32,083 nucleotides of DNA from Alphaproteobacteria bacterium. Its GTDB lineage: Bacteria > Pseudomonadota > Alphaproteobacteria > Rickettsiales > SXRF01. The stretch spans positions 1 to 32,083 of the forward strand of contig JAGVLW010000007.1 in assembly GCA_020054105.1 (NCBI GenBank), in the 5' to 3' direction. Of the stretch, positions 1 through 7,071 are shown one piece after another; positions within the stretch are counted from its first letter, which is position 1, and the number at the start of each line of letters is the position of its first letter. Both the position numbers and the translations under genes were made by a program. The notes beneath the pieces are model-generated. The model was not told where the DNA came from. It worked only from the letters and a program-made list of their open reading frames with translations, and did no database searches.

Positions 1-1
1 A

Positions 2-232
2 GACAGAATTATTCCCGCCGCCGAGAAAGCCTATTCGCTGTCGCGCCAGGGCTATCAGGCGGGAAAATTCCCCTATCTCGAAGTGCTCGATGCGCAGCGC
101 ACACTGGTGGAAGCGCGCGCGCAGTACAATGAAAGCCTCAAAGATTATCACAGCAAACGCGCGGAGGTCGAGCGTTTGACCGCGAAAAATCTCCCTGCGT
201 CTAACCAAAAGGAAGAAACCGATGCTGAGTAA
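2..232 (+). CDS. Outer-membrane efflux protein, TolC/CzcC family (3' end only)
   Basis: An open frame enters from the left edge and ends at the TAA at 230-232, giving the last 76 residues. The segment reads as the C-terminal helix-turn-helix of a TolC-type outer-membrane channel. It includes GYQAGKFPYLEVLDAQRTLV, the usual 'G..s.leVLdAqrtl' signature, followed by a long amphipathic helix with 'ARAQYNESLKDYH'. The family forms the outer-membrane duct of tripartite RND pumps. The frame overlaps the start of the adaptor gene by 11 bp, so the two are translationally linked. The context (adaptor, CzcN-like protein, RND pump fragment) points to a CzcC/NccC role. The N-terminus and signal peptide lie outside the window. 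Confidence 0.8.
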   Translation, partial: DRIIPAAEKAYSLSRQGYQAGKFPYLEVLDAQRTLVEARAQYNESLKDYHSKRAEVERLTAKNLPASNQKEETDAE

Positions 233-1298
233 ACGTAGTTTTATTATTATACTGCTGCTGGTGCTTGCGGGCGGCGGATACTATTTCATGCGCGGCTCCG
301 CACCTTCGACACCGGCGGCAGAAAGCCATGGAGCCGAGGACGGCCACGGTCATGAGGAAAAAGCTGAAAAACCCGGCCATGACGAAGGCGGAAAAGAAGA
401 AGCGGGCCATAAAGAAGAAGGCCATAAAGAAGAAGGCCATAAAGAAGAAGGTCACGCAGAGGGTGAAGGCAAGGAAGAACACGGCGAAGGCACAGCGCTT
501 TCCAAGGAATCCGCCGAAGCCGCCGGTGTCAAGACCGAGGAAGCGGGCAGCTCCAACATCAATGAAACGATAAAGCTGACTGGCCGGACAACCCTCAATC
601 AGAACACCACGGCACAGGTGAAAGCGCGCTTTCCCGGTATCGTGCGCGAGGTCAAAAAAGGCCCCGGCGAAATGGTAGCAAGCGGCGACGTACTGGCAAC
701 AGTGGAAAGCAACGAAAGCCTGCAGGTCTATCCGGTGAAATCGCCTATCAACGGCGTCATCCTGACACGCAGCACGAATGTGGGCGATGTGGCGGGCGAT
801 GCGCCGATGTTCACGATTACCGATACGTCCGATATATGGGCGGAGTTCCATGTTTTCCCGCGCGACATCGATCGCATCAAGGTTGGACAGAAGGTGTTGA
901 TCACCAGCTTCGAGGGAGGCCATACCGGCGAGGCGGTGATTTCTACCCTGCTTCCAATCGCGGAATCCTCCAGCCAGACGGTGATCGCGCGCGTGACGCT
1001 GCCTAACCCGGAAGGGCTGTGGCGCGCGGGCATGACGGTGCGCGGCGACGTGGTAATCGCCGAACGGCAAGTGCCGGTGGCGGTTAAAACTGCCGCCATC
1101 CAGCGCATGGAAGGAAAGATCGCCGTATTTGTGGAGGAAGGGGAGCGTTATGAAACCCGCCCCATCCGCACCGGCATAAGCGATTCGACATGGACGGAGG
1201 TGCTGGAAGGACTCAAGGCGGGCGAGCGTTATGTGAGCGAGCGGAGTTTTCAGATCAAGGCCGATATCGGCAAAGCCGGTGCGGCGCATGAGCATTGA
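222..1298 (+). CDS. czcB: RND efflux periplasmic adaptor (CzcB/NccB-like) with His-rich N-terminal region
   Basis: This is a 358-aa membrane-fusion protein that would link the inner-membrane RND pump to the outer-membrane channel for heavy-metal efflux. An N-terminal hydrophobic anchor (residues about 6-20) is followed by a low-complexity His/Glu/Lys segment (about 33-90). That segment contains three perfect GHKEE units and is a likely periplasmic metal-binding region. The later part has the adaptor lipoyl-like fold ('ARFPGIVREVKKGPGEMVASGDVLATVES') and beta-barrel segments ('DIWAEFHVFPRDIDRIKVGQKV', 'GLWRAGMTVRGDVV'). The start at 222 lies inside the end of czcC. The next gene starts 10 bp downstream. 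The metal specificity (Co/Zn/Cd/Ni versus others) cannot be read from the sequence. Confidence 0.87.
   Translation: MLSKRSFIIILLLVLAGGGYYFMRGSAPSTPAAESHGAEDGHGHEEKAEKPGHDEGGKEEAGHKEEGHKEEGHKEEGHAEGEGKEEHGEGTALSKESAEAAGVKTEEAGSSNINETIKLTGRTTLNQNTTAQVKARFPGIVREVKKGPGEMVASGDVLATVESNESLQVYPVKSPINGVILTRSTNVGDVAGDAPMFTITDTSDIWAEFHVFPRDIDRIKVGQKVLITSFEGGHTGEAVISTLLPIAESSSQTVIARVTLPNPEGLWRAGMTVRGDVVIAERQVPVAVKTAAIQRMEGKIAVFVEEGERYETRPIRTGISDSTWTEVLEGLKAGERYVSERSFQIKADIGKAGAAHEH
406..450 (+). repeat. Three perfect 15-bp tandem repeats coding GHKEE
   Basis: The unit GCCATAAAGAAGAAG occurs three times without change at 406-420, 421-435 and 436-450. It is in frame and encodes the (H-K-E-E-G) repeats of the His-rich adaptor segment. 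A fourth, degenerate unit follows. Perfect nucleotide identity suggests recent slippage expansion. Confidence 0.95.
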
Positions 1299-1308
1299 GG
1301 AACCAGCA

Positions 1309-1962
1309 ATGAACATCGACGCTATCGCCGAACTCCCTTACGTCCAGCCCATAGCCGATGCCAGCGTGCTGCTCAAAGCGCGCATGCGATACACGCGCAT
1401 GTTCATCGCACTGCTGATCCCCATCGTGGCGGTAACTGCCTCGCGTTGGCCGGAGCACAGCCTCTCGCATGAAATAATGCAATGGAGTGGGCATGTGCTG
1501 ATTGTCATCGGTGTTTTGGCACGCATTTTTTCCTCGCTTTATATCGGAGGGCGTAAAAATGACGACTTAATTAGCGACGGCCCTTTTTCCATCCTGCGCA
1601 ATCCGCTTTATGTTGGTTCTTTTATCGCCATAACGGGCTTAGGGTTGCTGACGACTAGCGTTACGACCACGGCGCTGCTCTGTTTCTCATTCGCCTTCTG
1701 CTACCAATTTACCGTAGCGCGCGAAGAACTGTTTCTGCACCGCAAATTCGGCATGCGTTACGAGCGTTATACCCAGCGCGTGCCGCGTTGGATACCGCGC
1801 TTCAAACTATGGCAAAATCCGGGTGAATTGAACGTAAAGCCATATTTCGTGCTGCGCACCATTTTGGATAGCTCGCTGTTTCTCCTTGCCATTCCCTTGT
1901 TAGAAACAATGAGCGAACTGCGCGAGCAAGGCATTCTGCCCACCCTGTTAACATTGCCCTAA
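1309..1962 (+). CDS. czcN: CzcN/NccN-like isoprenylcysteine methyltransferase-family membrane protein
   Basis: This is a 217-aa integral membrane protein of the ICMT/phospholipid-methyltransferase superfamily. The diagnostic C-terminal motif is visible: 'SDGPFSILRNPLYVGSF' followed by 'AREELFLHRKFGMRYERYTQRVPRW', the usual 'RHP-Y.g' and 'E..l...fG..Y..Y...v.r'. Several hydrophobic segments are present at residues about 25-45, 60-80, 105-140 and 175-190. In czc and ncc clusters a homologue (CzcN/NccN) accompanies the RND pump; its biochemical job there is not well established. I chose the ATG at 1309 (GAGG just upstream). In-frame GTG 1279 and ATG 1288 would overlap the adaptor gene. It lies 17 bp before the czcA fragment. 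Confidence 0.8.
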   Translation: MNIDAIAELPYVQPIADASVLLKARMRYTRMFIALLIPIVAVTASRWPEHSLSHEIMQWSGHVLIVIGVLARIFSSLYIGGRKNDDLISDGPFSILRNPLYVGSFIAITGLGLLTTSVTTTALLCFSFAFCYQFTVAREELFLHRKFGMRYERYTQRVPRWIPRFKLWQNPGELNVKPYFVLRTILDSSLFLLAIPLLETMSELREQGILPTLLTLP

Positions 1963-1979
1963 AGAGTGAAAGTAATATT

Positions 1980-2846
1980 ATGATCGAAAGAATTCTTGGT
2001 TTCTCCCTCCATCACCGCTACATGATCGCGCTGGTTACGGCGGCGATCGCGGCGTTTGGTTTCTGGTCGCTGACGAATCTTCCGATCGACGCGGTGCCGG
2101 ACATCACCAACAACCAGGTGCAGATTAATACCACCGCGCCCGCGCTCTCGCCGCTGGAAGTGGAAAAGCAGGTCACCTTCCCGGTGGAAACCGCGCTGGC
2201 GGGTATTCCTGGTCTGGAAAGCACCCGTTCGATCTCGCGCAATGGCTTCTCGCAGGTCACCGCTATTTTCAATGATGATGTGGATATTTACTTCGCCCGC
2301 CAGCAGGTAGGCGAGCGTTTGGGTGAGGCCAAGGAAACGCTGCCGGAAGGTGCTGATCCGCGCATGGGCGCTATTTCCACCGGCCTGGGCGAGATTTACA
2401 TGTGGACGGTTGCCTATACGAATCCCAAAGGTCAGGGCGCTACCATTAATGACGGCGAACCCGGCTGGCAGAGCGACGGCAGCTATCTGACGCCGGAAGG
2501 CCAGAAGATGAAGAACGATGTGGAGCTGTCCTCCTATCTGCGCACCGTGCAGGATTGGATCATCCGCCCGCAGCTTAAAGGCGTTCCCGGCGTGGCGGGC
2601 GTCGATGCCATTGGCGGTTATGTGCGGCAATACCATGTGCAGCCCTATCCGGAAAAGCTGGTGGCGCTGAATTTAAGCTTTAGCCAGATCGTGGAAGCGC
2701 TGGAGAAGAATAACCAAAGCGTTGGTGCGGGTTATGTCGAGAAAAGCGGCGAGGCCTATGTGGTGCGCGCTGACGGGCGTATCAGCACGGCGGAGGAAAT
2801 CGGCGATATCGTGGTGGTCATCCTCCGGCGCATGGGAGGGCGCATC
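1980..2846 (+). pseudogene. czcA: czcA-like heavy-metal RND pump, 5' fragment (truncated)
   Basis: Only about the first 280 codons of a roughly 1,030-1,070-residue HME-family RND permease are present. The N-terminal membrane helix and first periplasmic portion are intact: 'MIERILGFSLHHRYMIAL', 'LPIDAVPDITNNQVQINT', 'SPLEVEKQVTFPVE', 'GVPGVAGVDAIGGYVRQYHVQ'. Homology stops after 'EEIGDIVVV' at about 2820. The frame continues without a stop into an unrelated DUF1376 gene, giving a 446-codon chimeric ORF ending at 3320. The proton-relay helices and the rest of the pump are missing, so this cannot be a working transporter. This leaves the czcC/czcB genes upstream without their pump unless another copy supplies it. 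Confidence 0.85.
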
Positions 2847-3320
2847 ATGAGCAAAGTCCCTATGCAGCAATGGTATCCCGATACGCATATCGCCGATACC
2901 GCCAACCTGACGCTGGAAGAGCAAGGCGCGTATCGGCTGCTGATGGATCACATGTGGATAAAAGGCGGCACGATCAGAAATGATGACAAAGAAATTGCGC
3001 GGATGCTGCGTGTTTCCGTCAAAAGATGGAAGAAATTAAAGCTGGTACTCGCCGAATATTTAGTCATTGAACTGGGAATTATCAGCCAGAAAAGGCTGCA
3101 ACGCGATTACCAAAACGCCATTAGTAAGAGCAAAATAAATGCAGCAAATGGCAAAATCGGTGGCATGAAAACCGCAGAAAAGTGGGGAATGCACCAAGCG
3201 AACGCTGTAGCGAATAGTACAGACGGCGCTGGAGCAAAGCGCCGGGGTAGTAGCTCCAGCCGACATATAAGCGACGTGGTGAACCAGCTAGAACTAGAAC
3301 CAAACCAAAACCAAAACTAA
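2847..3320 (+). CDS. DUF1376 (YdaU-like) phage/plasmid-type protein
   Basis: This is a 157-aa protein typical of the DUF1376 family found in prophages and integrated elements, usually near replication genes. Its N-terminus 'MSKVPMQQWYPDTHIADTANLTLEEQGAYRLLMDHMW' carries the family hallmark (W-Y..D...DT..L...E.GAY..L). It is followed by 'NDDKEIARMLRVSVKRWKKL', 'QKRLQRDYQNAISKSKINAANGKIGG' and a low-complexity Asn/Gln tail. The ATG at 2847 has GGGAGGG upstream, the best ribosome-binding site near the junction. The frame is open upstream only because it happens to join the czcA fragment. It marks the start of mobile-element backbone sequence. Confidence 0.8.
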   Translation: MSKVPMQQWYPDTHIADTANLTLEEQGAYRLLMDHMWIKGGTIRNDDKEIARMLRVSVKRWKKLKLVLAEYLVIELGIISQKRLQRDYQNAISKSKINAANGKIGGMKTAEKWGMHQANAVANSTDGAGAKRRGSSSSRHISDVVNQLELEPNQNQN

Positions 3321-3402
3321 AAATAGTAGAGAGAGCCAGAGCTGTGGATAACTCCATGCCAGCGCCACGCCACAGCACCCAAAATCGTCCAGAAACACAG
3401 GC

Positions 3403-3502
3403 CGGGTCCTTCCAGACCACCCCCTCACGGGTACGCCGCGAGCGCGGTATTTGCCCAGCGCCAGCTGCAAAAGTTGCGTTGCGTTTCGTTTTTTTCGGCG
3501 CA
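3403..3502 (+). repeat. Left copy of a 100-bp direct repeat (partner at 27026-27125)
   Basis: By eye, 94 of 100 positions match the copy at 27026-27125 without gaps. The first 45 bp (3403-3447) are identical. A block ending 'CGTTTCGTTTTTTTCGGCGCA' minus its last base is also shared. After the repeat both copies continue with a weaker match (an 'AACCCCAAATCAAAAAACG' block) into a DUF3768 gene on the minus strand. No confident coding function was found for the repeat itself. Confidence 0.9.
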
Positions 3503-3572
3503 GCTATCTGAAATATATAGAAAACCCCAAATCAAAAAACGAAATTAGTCCTGCAAAAAAGCGCAATACCTG

Positions 3573-3784
3573 TCAGTATTCGCTCGCCAGCATTATCGTC
3601 AACACTCGTGTGGTATTGGCCGCGTCCCATGGTTCGTCCGATCCGAAGCGTAATTCGTGGTCATAGTAGTCAACTTTCCAGAAGAACGTGTATCCTTGGA
3701 GTTTAATCCGCCCGAAATCAACGCTCGCCAATTCAGTTGTGCGATGCGTGCCTGCTTGTCGATGTCTTGCATTATCTCCCACAT
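3573..3784 (-). pseudogene. DUF3768 gene remnant with internal deletion and frameshift
   Basis: Compared with the intact copy at 27196-27558, this copy keeps the N-terminal 'KQARIAQLN' (frame starting at ATG 3784). It then jumps to 'VDFGRIKLQGYTFFWKVDYYDHELRFGS...NNTTRVLTIMLASEY' in a different frame that ends at 3573. About 48 codons of the middle are missing and the two halves are out of frame, so no full DUF3768 protein can be made. The sequence upstream (to about 3850) still resembles the leader of the intact copy ('GGATAACAG...GGTGTTTT'), so the whole locus was duplicated, not only the repeat. Function of DUF3768 is unknown. Confidence 0.8.
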
Positions 3785-3924
3785 AAACAGATGGTTACTG
3801 TTTGTGGATAACAGACGTGCCGGTGGAATCAGCCGGTGTTTTACGAATTGATGCGGGTGATAAACACATGTATAAAACGGCTATTAAAGCCTCCCAATAA
3901 CGCGCTTGGAATGATAAAAGAATT

Positions 3925-3951
3925 TGAGGGATAGGCTGATGTTTCCCGTAC
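3925..3951 (+). promoter_or_regulatory. Candidate ECF sigma promoter, site A (upstream of cnrYXH)
   Basis: TGAGGGATAG (3925-3934) and CGTAC (3947-3951) give GGGAT-N14-CGTA, the form of an ECF-type -35/-10 pair. The same elements with exactly the same 14-bp gap occur at 5358-5384 and 10796-10821. The first codon of the anti-sigma-like gene is 36 bp downstream. This implies autoregulation of the cnr-like operon. Confidence 0.65.
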
Positions 3952-3986
3952 AATGAGGAGAGCAACCCACCGAAACGGATAGGATT

Positions 3987-4325
3987 ATGATGCGTAAATT
4001 TTTAGATCGACTATTGGCGCTGCACTTTCGGGATGCCCGAGCCGACAGTAGGCTTGACCGGCTGGAGCAGGACGTGTGGCGAAATATTCATGCGGCCAGC
4101 GGCGAAGCAGCGTTACCGTGGCAGGAGAAGATGCTGCTGGCGTTTGGCACGCCGCGTTTCCAGCTGGCGTCGCTGTTTGCCGCACTGATCCTCGGTATAT
4201 CGTTAAGTCCGGCAATTCCTCTGGGCAATACGGAAAAGGTCGACCATGTTGCCTTGCCGGACATGCAGGTGTTCACCCTGCACGCGCCGTACCTGACCGC
4301 CAACTTAATCGAGAGAAGCGAATGA
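3987..4325 (+). CDS. cnrY: CnrY-like membrane anti-sigma factor (putative)
   Basis: This is a 112-aa protein with a charged cytoplasmic N-terminus, one hydrophobic segment at residues about 57-79 ('FQLASLFAALILGISLSPAIPL') and a short periplasmic tail. That is the topology of CnrY/NccY, which hold the ECF sigma factor CnrH at the membrane until metal is sensed. Sequence similarity to known anti-sigma factors is not obvious by eye, so the call rests mainly on topology and position. It is immediately upstream of a CnrX-like sensor (ATGA overlap at 4322-4325) and an ECF sigma gene. Two adjacent ATGs (3987, 3990) are possible starts. Confidence 0.65.
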   Translation: MMRKFLDRLLALHFRDARADSRLDRLEQDVWRNIHAASGEAALPWQEKMLLAFGTPRFQLASLFAALILGISLSPAIPLGNTEKVDHVALPDMQVFTLHAPYLTANLIERSE

Positions 4326-4774
4326 AAAGACGCTATGTCAACGCCACCCTGTTTCTATTGATCGTGCTGGCGACCGCGTTCGGCGGTCTTTACCTCGGCC
4401 AGCATTTCATGCCCAAACCGCACGTACATCAAATTCAATCCGCCAGCAGTTGGCATCAGATACTGCACGACAAGCTGCATATCACGCCGGAGCAGGACGT
4501 CAGGCTGGAGGAGATTGAAAGGCATTATCGTCAGCGCCGCCAGTATCTCGAAGAGCAGATGCGGCTGACCAATATGGAACTGGCGGAGGCGATCAAGGCT
4601 GACAAGTCCTTCAGCCCTAAGGTGCAGGCGGCGACCGACAAGATTCATCACGCGATGGGCGAGCTGCAGAAAGCCACACTGGAGCATCTGTTCGAGATGC
4701 GGCCTATCCTCACCGATGAGCAGAACCGCAAACTGGAGCAGATGGTCACCGATGCGCTTTACGAACAAAAATAG
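4322..4774 (+). CDS. cnrX: CnrX-like periplasmic metal sensor
   Basis: This is a 150-aa protein with an N-terminal membrane anchor (residues about 8-26) and an all-helical periplasmic domain of the 'heavy-metal resistance' (Metal_resist/CnrX) family. The metal ligands described for Cupriavidus CnrX (His42, His46, Glu63, His119, Met123) all have counterparts here at H45, H49, E66, H122 and M126. The offset is a constant three residues with no gaps. This strongly supports a Co/Ni-type sensing site that signals to the anti-sigma factor. It starts at ATG 4322, overlapping the preceding gene by 4 bp, and its 3' end overlaps the sigma gene. Whether the in vivo inducer is Co/Ni or Cu is not known. 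Confidence 0.82.
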   Translation: MKRRYVNATLFLLIVLATAFGGLYLGQHFMPKPHVHQIQSASSWHQILHDKLHITPEQDVRLEEIERHYRQRRQYLEEQMRLTNMELAEAIKADKSFSPKVQAATDKIHHAMGELQKATLEHLFEMRPILTDEQNRKLEQMVTDALYEQK

Positions 4775-5360
4775 TGAGGCCGTTACCGACGCCACGCCGG
4801 ACAAGACGCTTATCCAGCTATTAACGGAAGGGCGCGAGGCGGCGTTGAACGAAATCATGCGCCGCTACAAGTATCGGCTGCACGCCTTCATTATTCGCTA
4901 TGTGAAAGACGAAGACACCGCCTACGATATTCTGCAAGAAACTTTTATCCGCGTACATTTCAAGGCGGGCAGCTACAGTCCGGCTTATGAGTTTTCCACC
5001 TGGCTTTACCAGATCGCCGTCAATCTCTGCCGCGACTGGGGACGCAAACAGAAACTCCGCCAGTTCCTGTCACTGGATGCAATGATCGGCGATAAGGAAA
5101 GCGTTAGCCTCCACGATGTCATCGGCGATCCCGGCGGCAATATCGAAGACCTGACCGAGCTGCGCCAGCAGCTTCGCCTGCTGGATAAGGAAATCCAGCG
5201 CCTGCCACACAAGCTGAAAACTGCGTTAATTCTTTTTGCGGTGGAAAAGCACAGCCAGGAGGAGTGCGCAAAAATCCTCGGCGTAACGCCAAAAGCCGTG
5301 GAAACCCGCGTCTACCGCGCCCGCAAGATTCTGGCGGCAAAACTGGCCAAACATTTTTGA
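4752..5360 (+). CDS. cnrH: ECF RNA polymerase sigma factor, CnrH-like
   Basis: This is a 202-aa sigma-70 family ECF factor. Region 2 is visible at residues about 27-95 ('IMRRYKYRLHAFIIRYVKDEDTAYDILQETFIRVH...FSTWLYQIAVNLCRDWGRK'). Region 4 is at about 145-200 ('RLPHKLKTALILFAVEKHSQEECAKILGVTPKAVETRVYRARKIL'). It would direct RNA polymerase to metal-resistance promoters when released by the CnrY/CnrX-like pair. The ATG at 4752 gives a normal-length protein and overlaps cnrX by 23 bp. ATG 4716 is an in-frame alternative. Its stop codon lies inside candidate promoter site B. Confidence 0.88.
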   Translation: MRFTNKNSEAVTDATPDKTLIQLLTEGREAALNEIMRRYKYRLHAFIIRYVKDEDTAYDILQETFIRVHFKAGSYSPAYEFSTWLYQIAVNLCRDWGRKQKLRQFLSLDAMIGDKESVSLHDVIGDPGGNIEDLTELRQQLRLLDKEIQRLPHKLKTALILFAVEKHSQEECAKILGVTPKAVETRVYRARKILAAKLAKHF

Positions 5361-5384
5361 GGGATAGATGATTTCACTTCGTAC
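5358..5384 (+). promoter_or_regulatory. Candidate ECF sigma promoter, site B (upstream of the multicopper oxidase)
   Basis: TGAGGGATAG (5358-5367) and CGTAC (5380-5384) repeat the GGGAT-N14-CGTA arrangement of sites A and C. It starts in the stop codon of the sigma gene. The predicted transcript would begin around 5390, downstream of the in-frame ATG 5368. This supports ATG 5419 as the start of the multicopper oxidase. Confidence 0.65.
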
Positions 5385-5418
5385 CAGAGGCACGATTGCA
5401 AGAAACGGAGTGAACAGA

Positions 5419-7071
5419 ATGAAATCATTATACACGGCAATTCTGAGTTTGAGCCTGCTGGTTTCCGTTCCAGCCTGGGCTGGCACCTATCACCTCGATA
5501 TTGCCCGCGAGATGGTCAACATCACCGGCACACCGGTCAGCAAGATCACCGTCAACGGCGGCATTCCCGGCCCGACGCTGCGCTTCACCGAGGGTGAGGA
5601 TGTTACGATCAACGTCACCAATCATCTGGACGAGGATACTTCCGTCCATTGGCATGGATTCCTGCTGCCGGGCGCAATGGACGGCGTGCCGGGGTTGAAC
5701 GGCTTTCTCGGTATCAAGCCCGGCGAGACCTTTACCTATCGTTTCAAAATCCGGCAGACTGGAACCTACTGGTATCATGCACATTCGCTGGCCCAGGAAC
5801 AGGAAGGGCATTACGGCTCCATCGTAATCACGCCCAAAGGCAAAGACCCGGTGCAGGCCGACCGCGATTATGTGGTGCTGTTGTCGGACTTTACGCATGA
5901 AAGCGCGGATGCGATCCTGCCGAACCTCAAGCTGGACGCGGGCTATTATAACTATAACAAACGCACCATCGGCGATTTCTTTGACGACGTGGAGAAGAAA
6001 GGCTTCAAGGCCGCATGGCAGGATCGTAAGGAATGGGGCGAGATGCGCATGTCGCCGACCGATCTGGCGGATGTGAGCGGTTACACTTTCCTGGTGAACG
6101 GCAAAACGCCGGAGCAGAACTGGACAGGGATTTTCAAAGTCGGTGAAAAGGTTCGGCTGCGCTTTATCAACGCCTCGGCCATGACCTTCTATGACGTGCG
6201 TATTCCCGGCCTGAAAATGACCGTGGTGCAGGCGGACGGGCAGAACGTCGAGCCGGTGTCAGTGGATGAATTCCGCTTCGGCATCGCCGAAACCTACGAT
6301 GTGATCGTCGAGCCGAAGGAGGACAAGGCCTATACCATCGCCGCCGAGTCCGTTGACCGCACCGGCTTTGCCATTGGTACGCTGGTGCCGCGCGACGGCA
6401 TGAAAGGCGAGACGCCGCCCCACCGCCCGCGCGCGTTGCTGACGATGGCCGATATGGGGCACAACATGGATCACAGCCAGATGGATCACAGCAACATGAG
6501 TGCTGACGAAATGGAGCAGATGATGGCGGACATGGAAAGCGGCTGGGCGAAAGCCGGTACGCCGCCCGGCCATAAGGCGCTCGATTATAAAGACCTGCGT
6601 TATCTCGGCACGCAGTCGAAAGCGGAAGCGCCGGAGCGCGAAGTGCTGGTGACGCTGGGCGGCAGCATGGAGCGATTCATTTGGACGATCAACGGCAAGA
6701 AATTCGAACATTCCGGCCCGATCAATCTCAAATACGGCGAGCGCGTGCGGCTCAAATTCGTCAACGAAACCATGATGGCGCACCCAATGCACCTGCACGG
6801 CATGTTCGTGCAGCTCGAAAACGGCCAGCCCGCAGAGAAACTGCCAAACAAGCATACAGTAATAGTTCCGCCGGGCGGGTCGTACTCAGTGCTGCTGACC
6901 GCCGATGAAGCCGGCGAATGGGCGTTTCACTGCCATCTGCTTTACCATATGCTCGGCGGCATGATGACGAAGGTGGTGGTGGCCAAGCTCGACGCGGCGG
7001 ATATTCCTGATCGAACGCCGCCCGCAGCCACACCCGCGAAGGCAGAGGGAGGACATCACCATGCGTACTAA
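5419..7071 (+). CDS. copA: Multicopper oxidase, copper-resistance CopA/PcoA family
   Basis: This is a 550-aa periplasmic oxidase thought to oxidise Cu(I) to less toxic Cu(II) and sequester copper. All four copper-binding motifs are visible: HWHG (77-80), HAHS (120-123), HPMHLHG (455-461) and HCHLLYHM (504-511). A Met/His-rich loop with MDHSQMDHSNMSADEMEQMM before the third cupredoxin domain is typical of CopA. The N-terminus 'MKSLYTAILSLSLLVSVPAWA' looks like a Sec signal without twin arginine, which is unusual because CopA oxidases are commonly Tat substrates. It is a little shorter than the usual 580-620 aa. ATG 5419 has GGAG upstream. It is followed by copB with an 11-bp overlap. Confidence 0.92.
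   Translation: MKSLYTAILSLSLLVSVPAWAGTYHLDIAREMVNITGTPVSKITVNGGIPGPTLRFTEGEDVTINVTNHLDEDTSVHWHGFLLPGAMDGVPGLNGFLGIKPGETFTYRFKIRQTGTYWYHAHSLAQEQEGHYGSIVITPKGKDPVQADRDYVVLLSDFTHESADAILPNLKLDAGYYNYNKRTIGDFFDDVEKKGFKAAWQDRKEWGEMRMSPTDLADVSGYTFLVNGKTPEQNWTGIFKVGEKVRLRFINASAMTFYDVRIPGLKMTVVQADGQNVEPVSVDEFRFGIAETYDVIVEPKEDKAYTIAAESVDRTGFAIGTLVPRDGMKGETPPHRPRALLTMADMGHNMDHSQMDHSNMSADEMEQMMADMESGWAKAGTPPGHKALDYKDLRYLGTQSKAEAPEREVLVTLGGSMERFIWTINGKKFEHSGPINLKYGERVRLKFVNETMMAHPMHLHGMFVQLENGQPAEKLPNKHTVIVPPGGSYSVLLTADEAGEWAFHCHLLYHMLGGMMTKVVVAKLDAADIPDRTPPAATPAKAEGGHHHAY

Noticed and set aside
201..1316. Long minus-strand ORF opposite the czcB-like adaptor
   Set aside because: It is a shadow of a well-supported plus-strand gene; the translation has no recognisable domain.
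3451..3666. 71-aa plus-strand ORF across the left repeat
   Set aside because: Runs through the repeat and the DUF3768 remnant; the equivalent frame is not conserved in the right copy.
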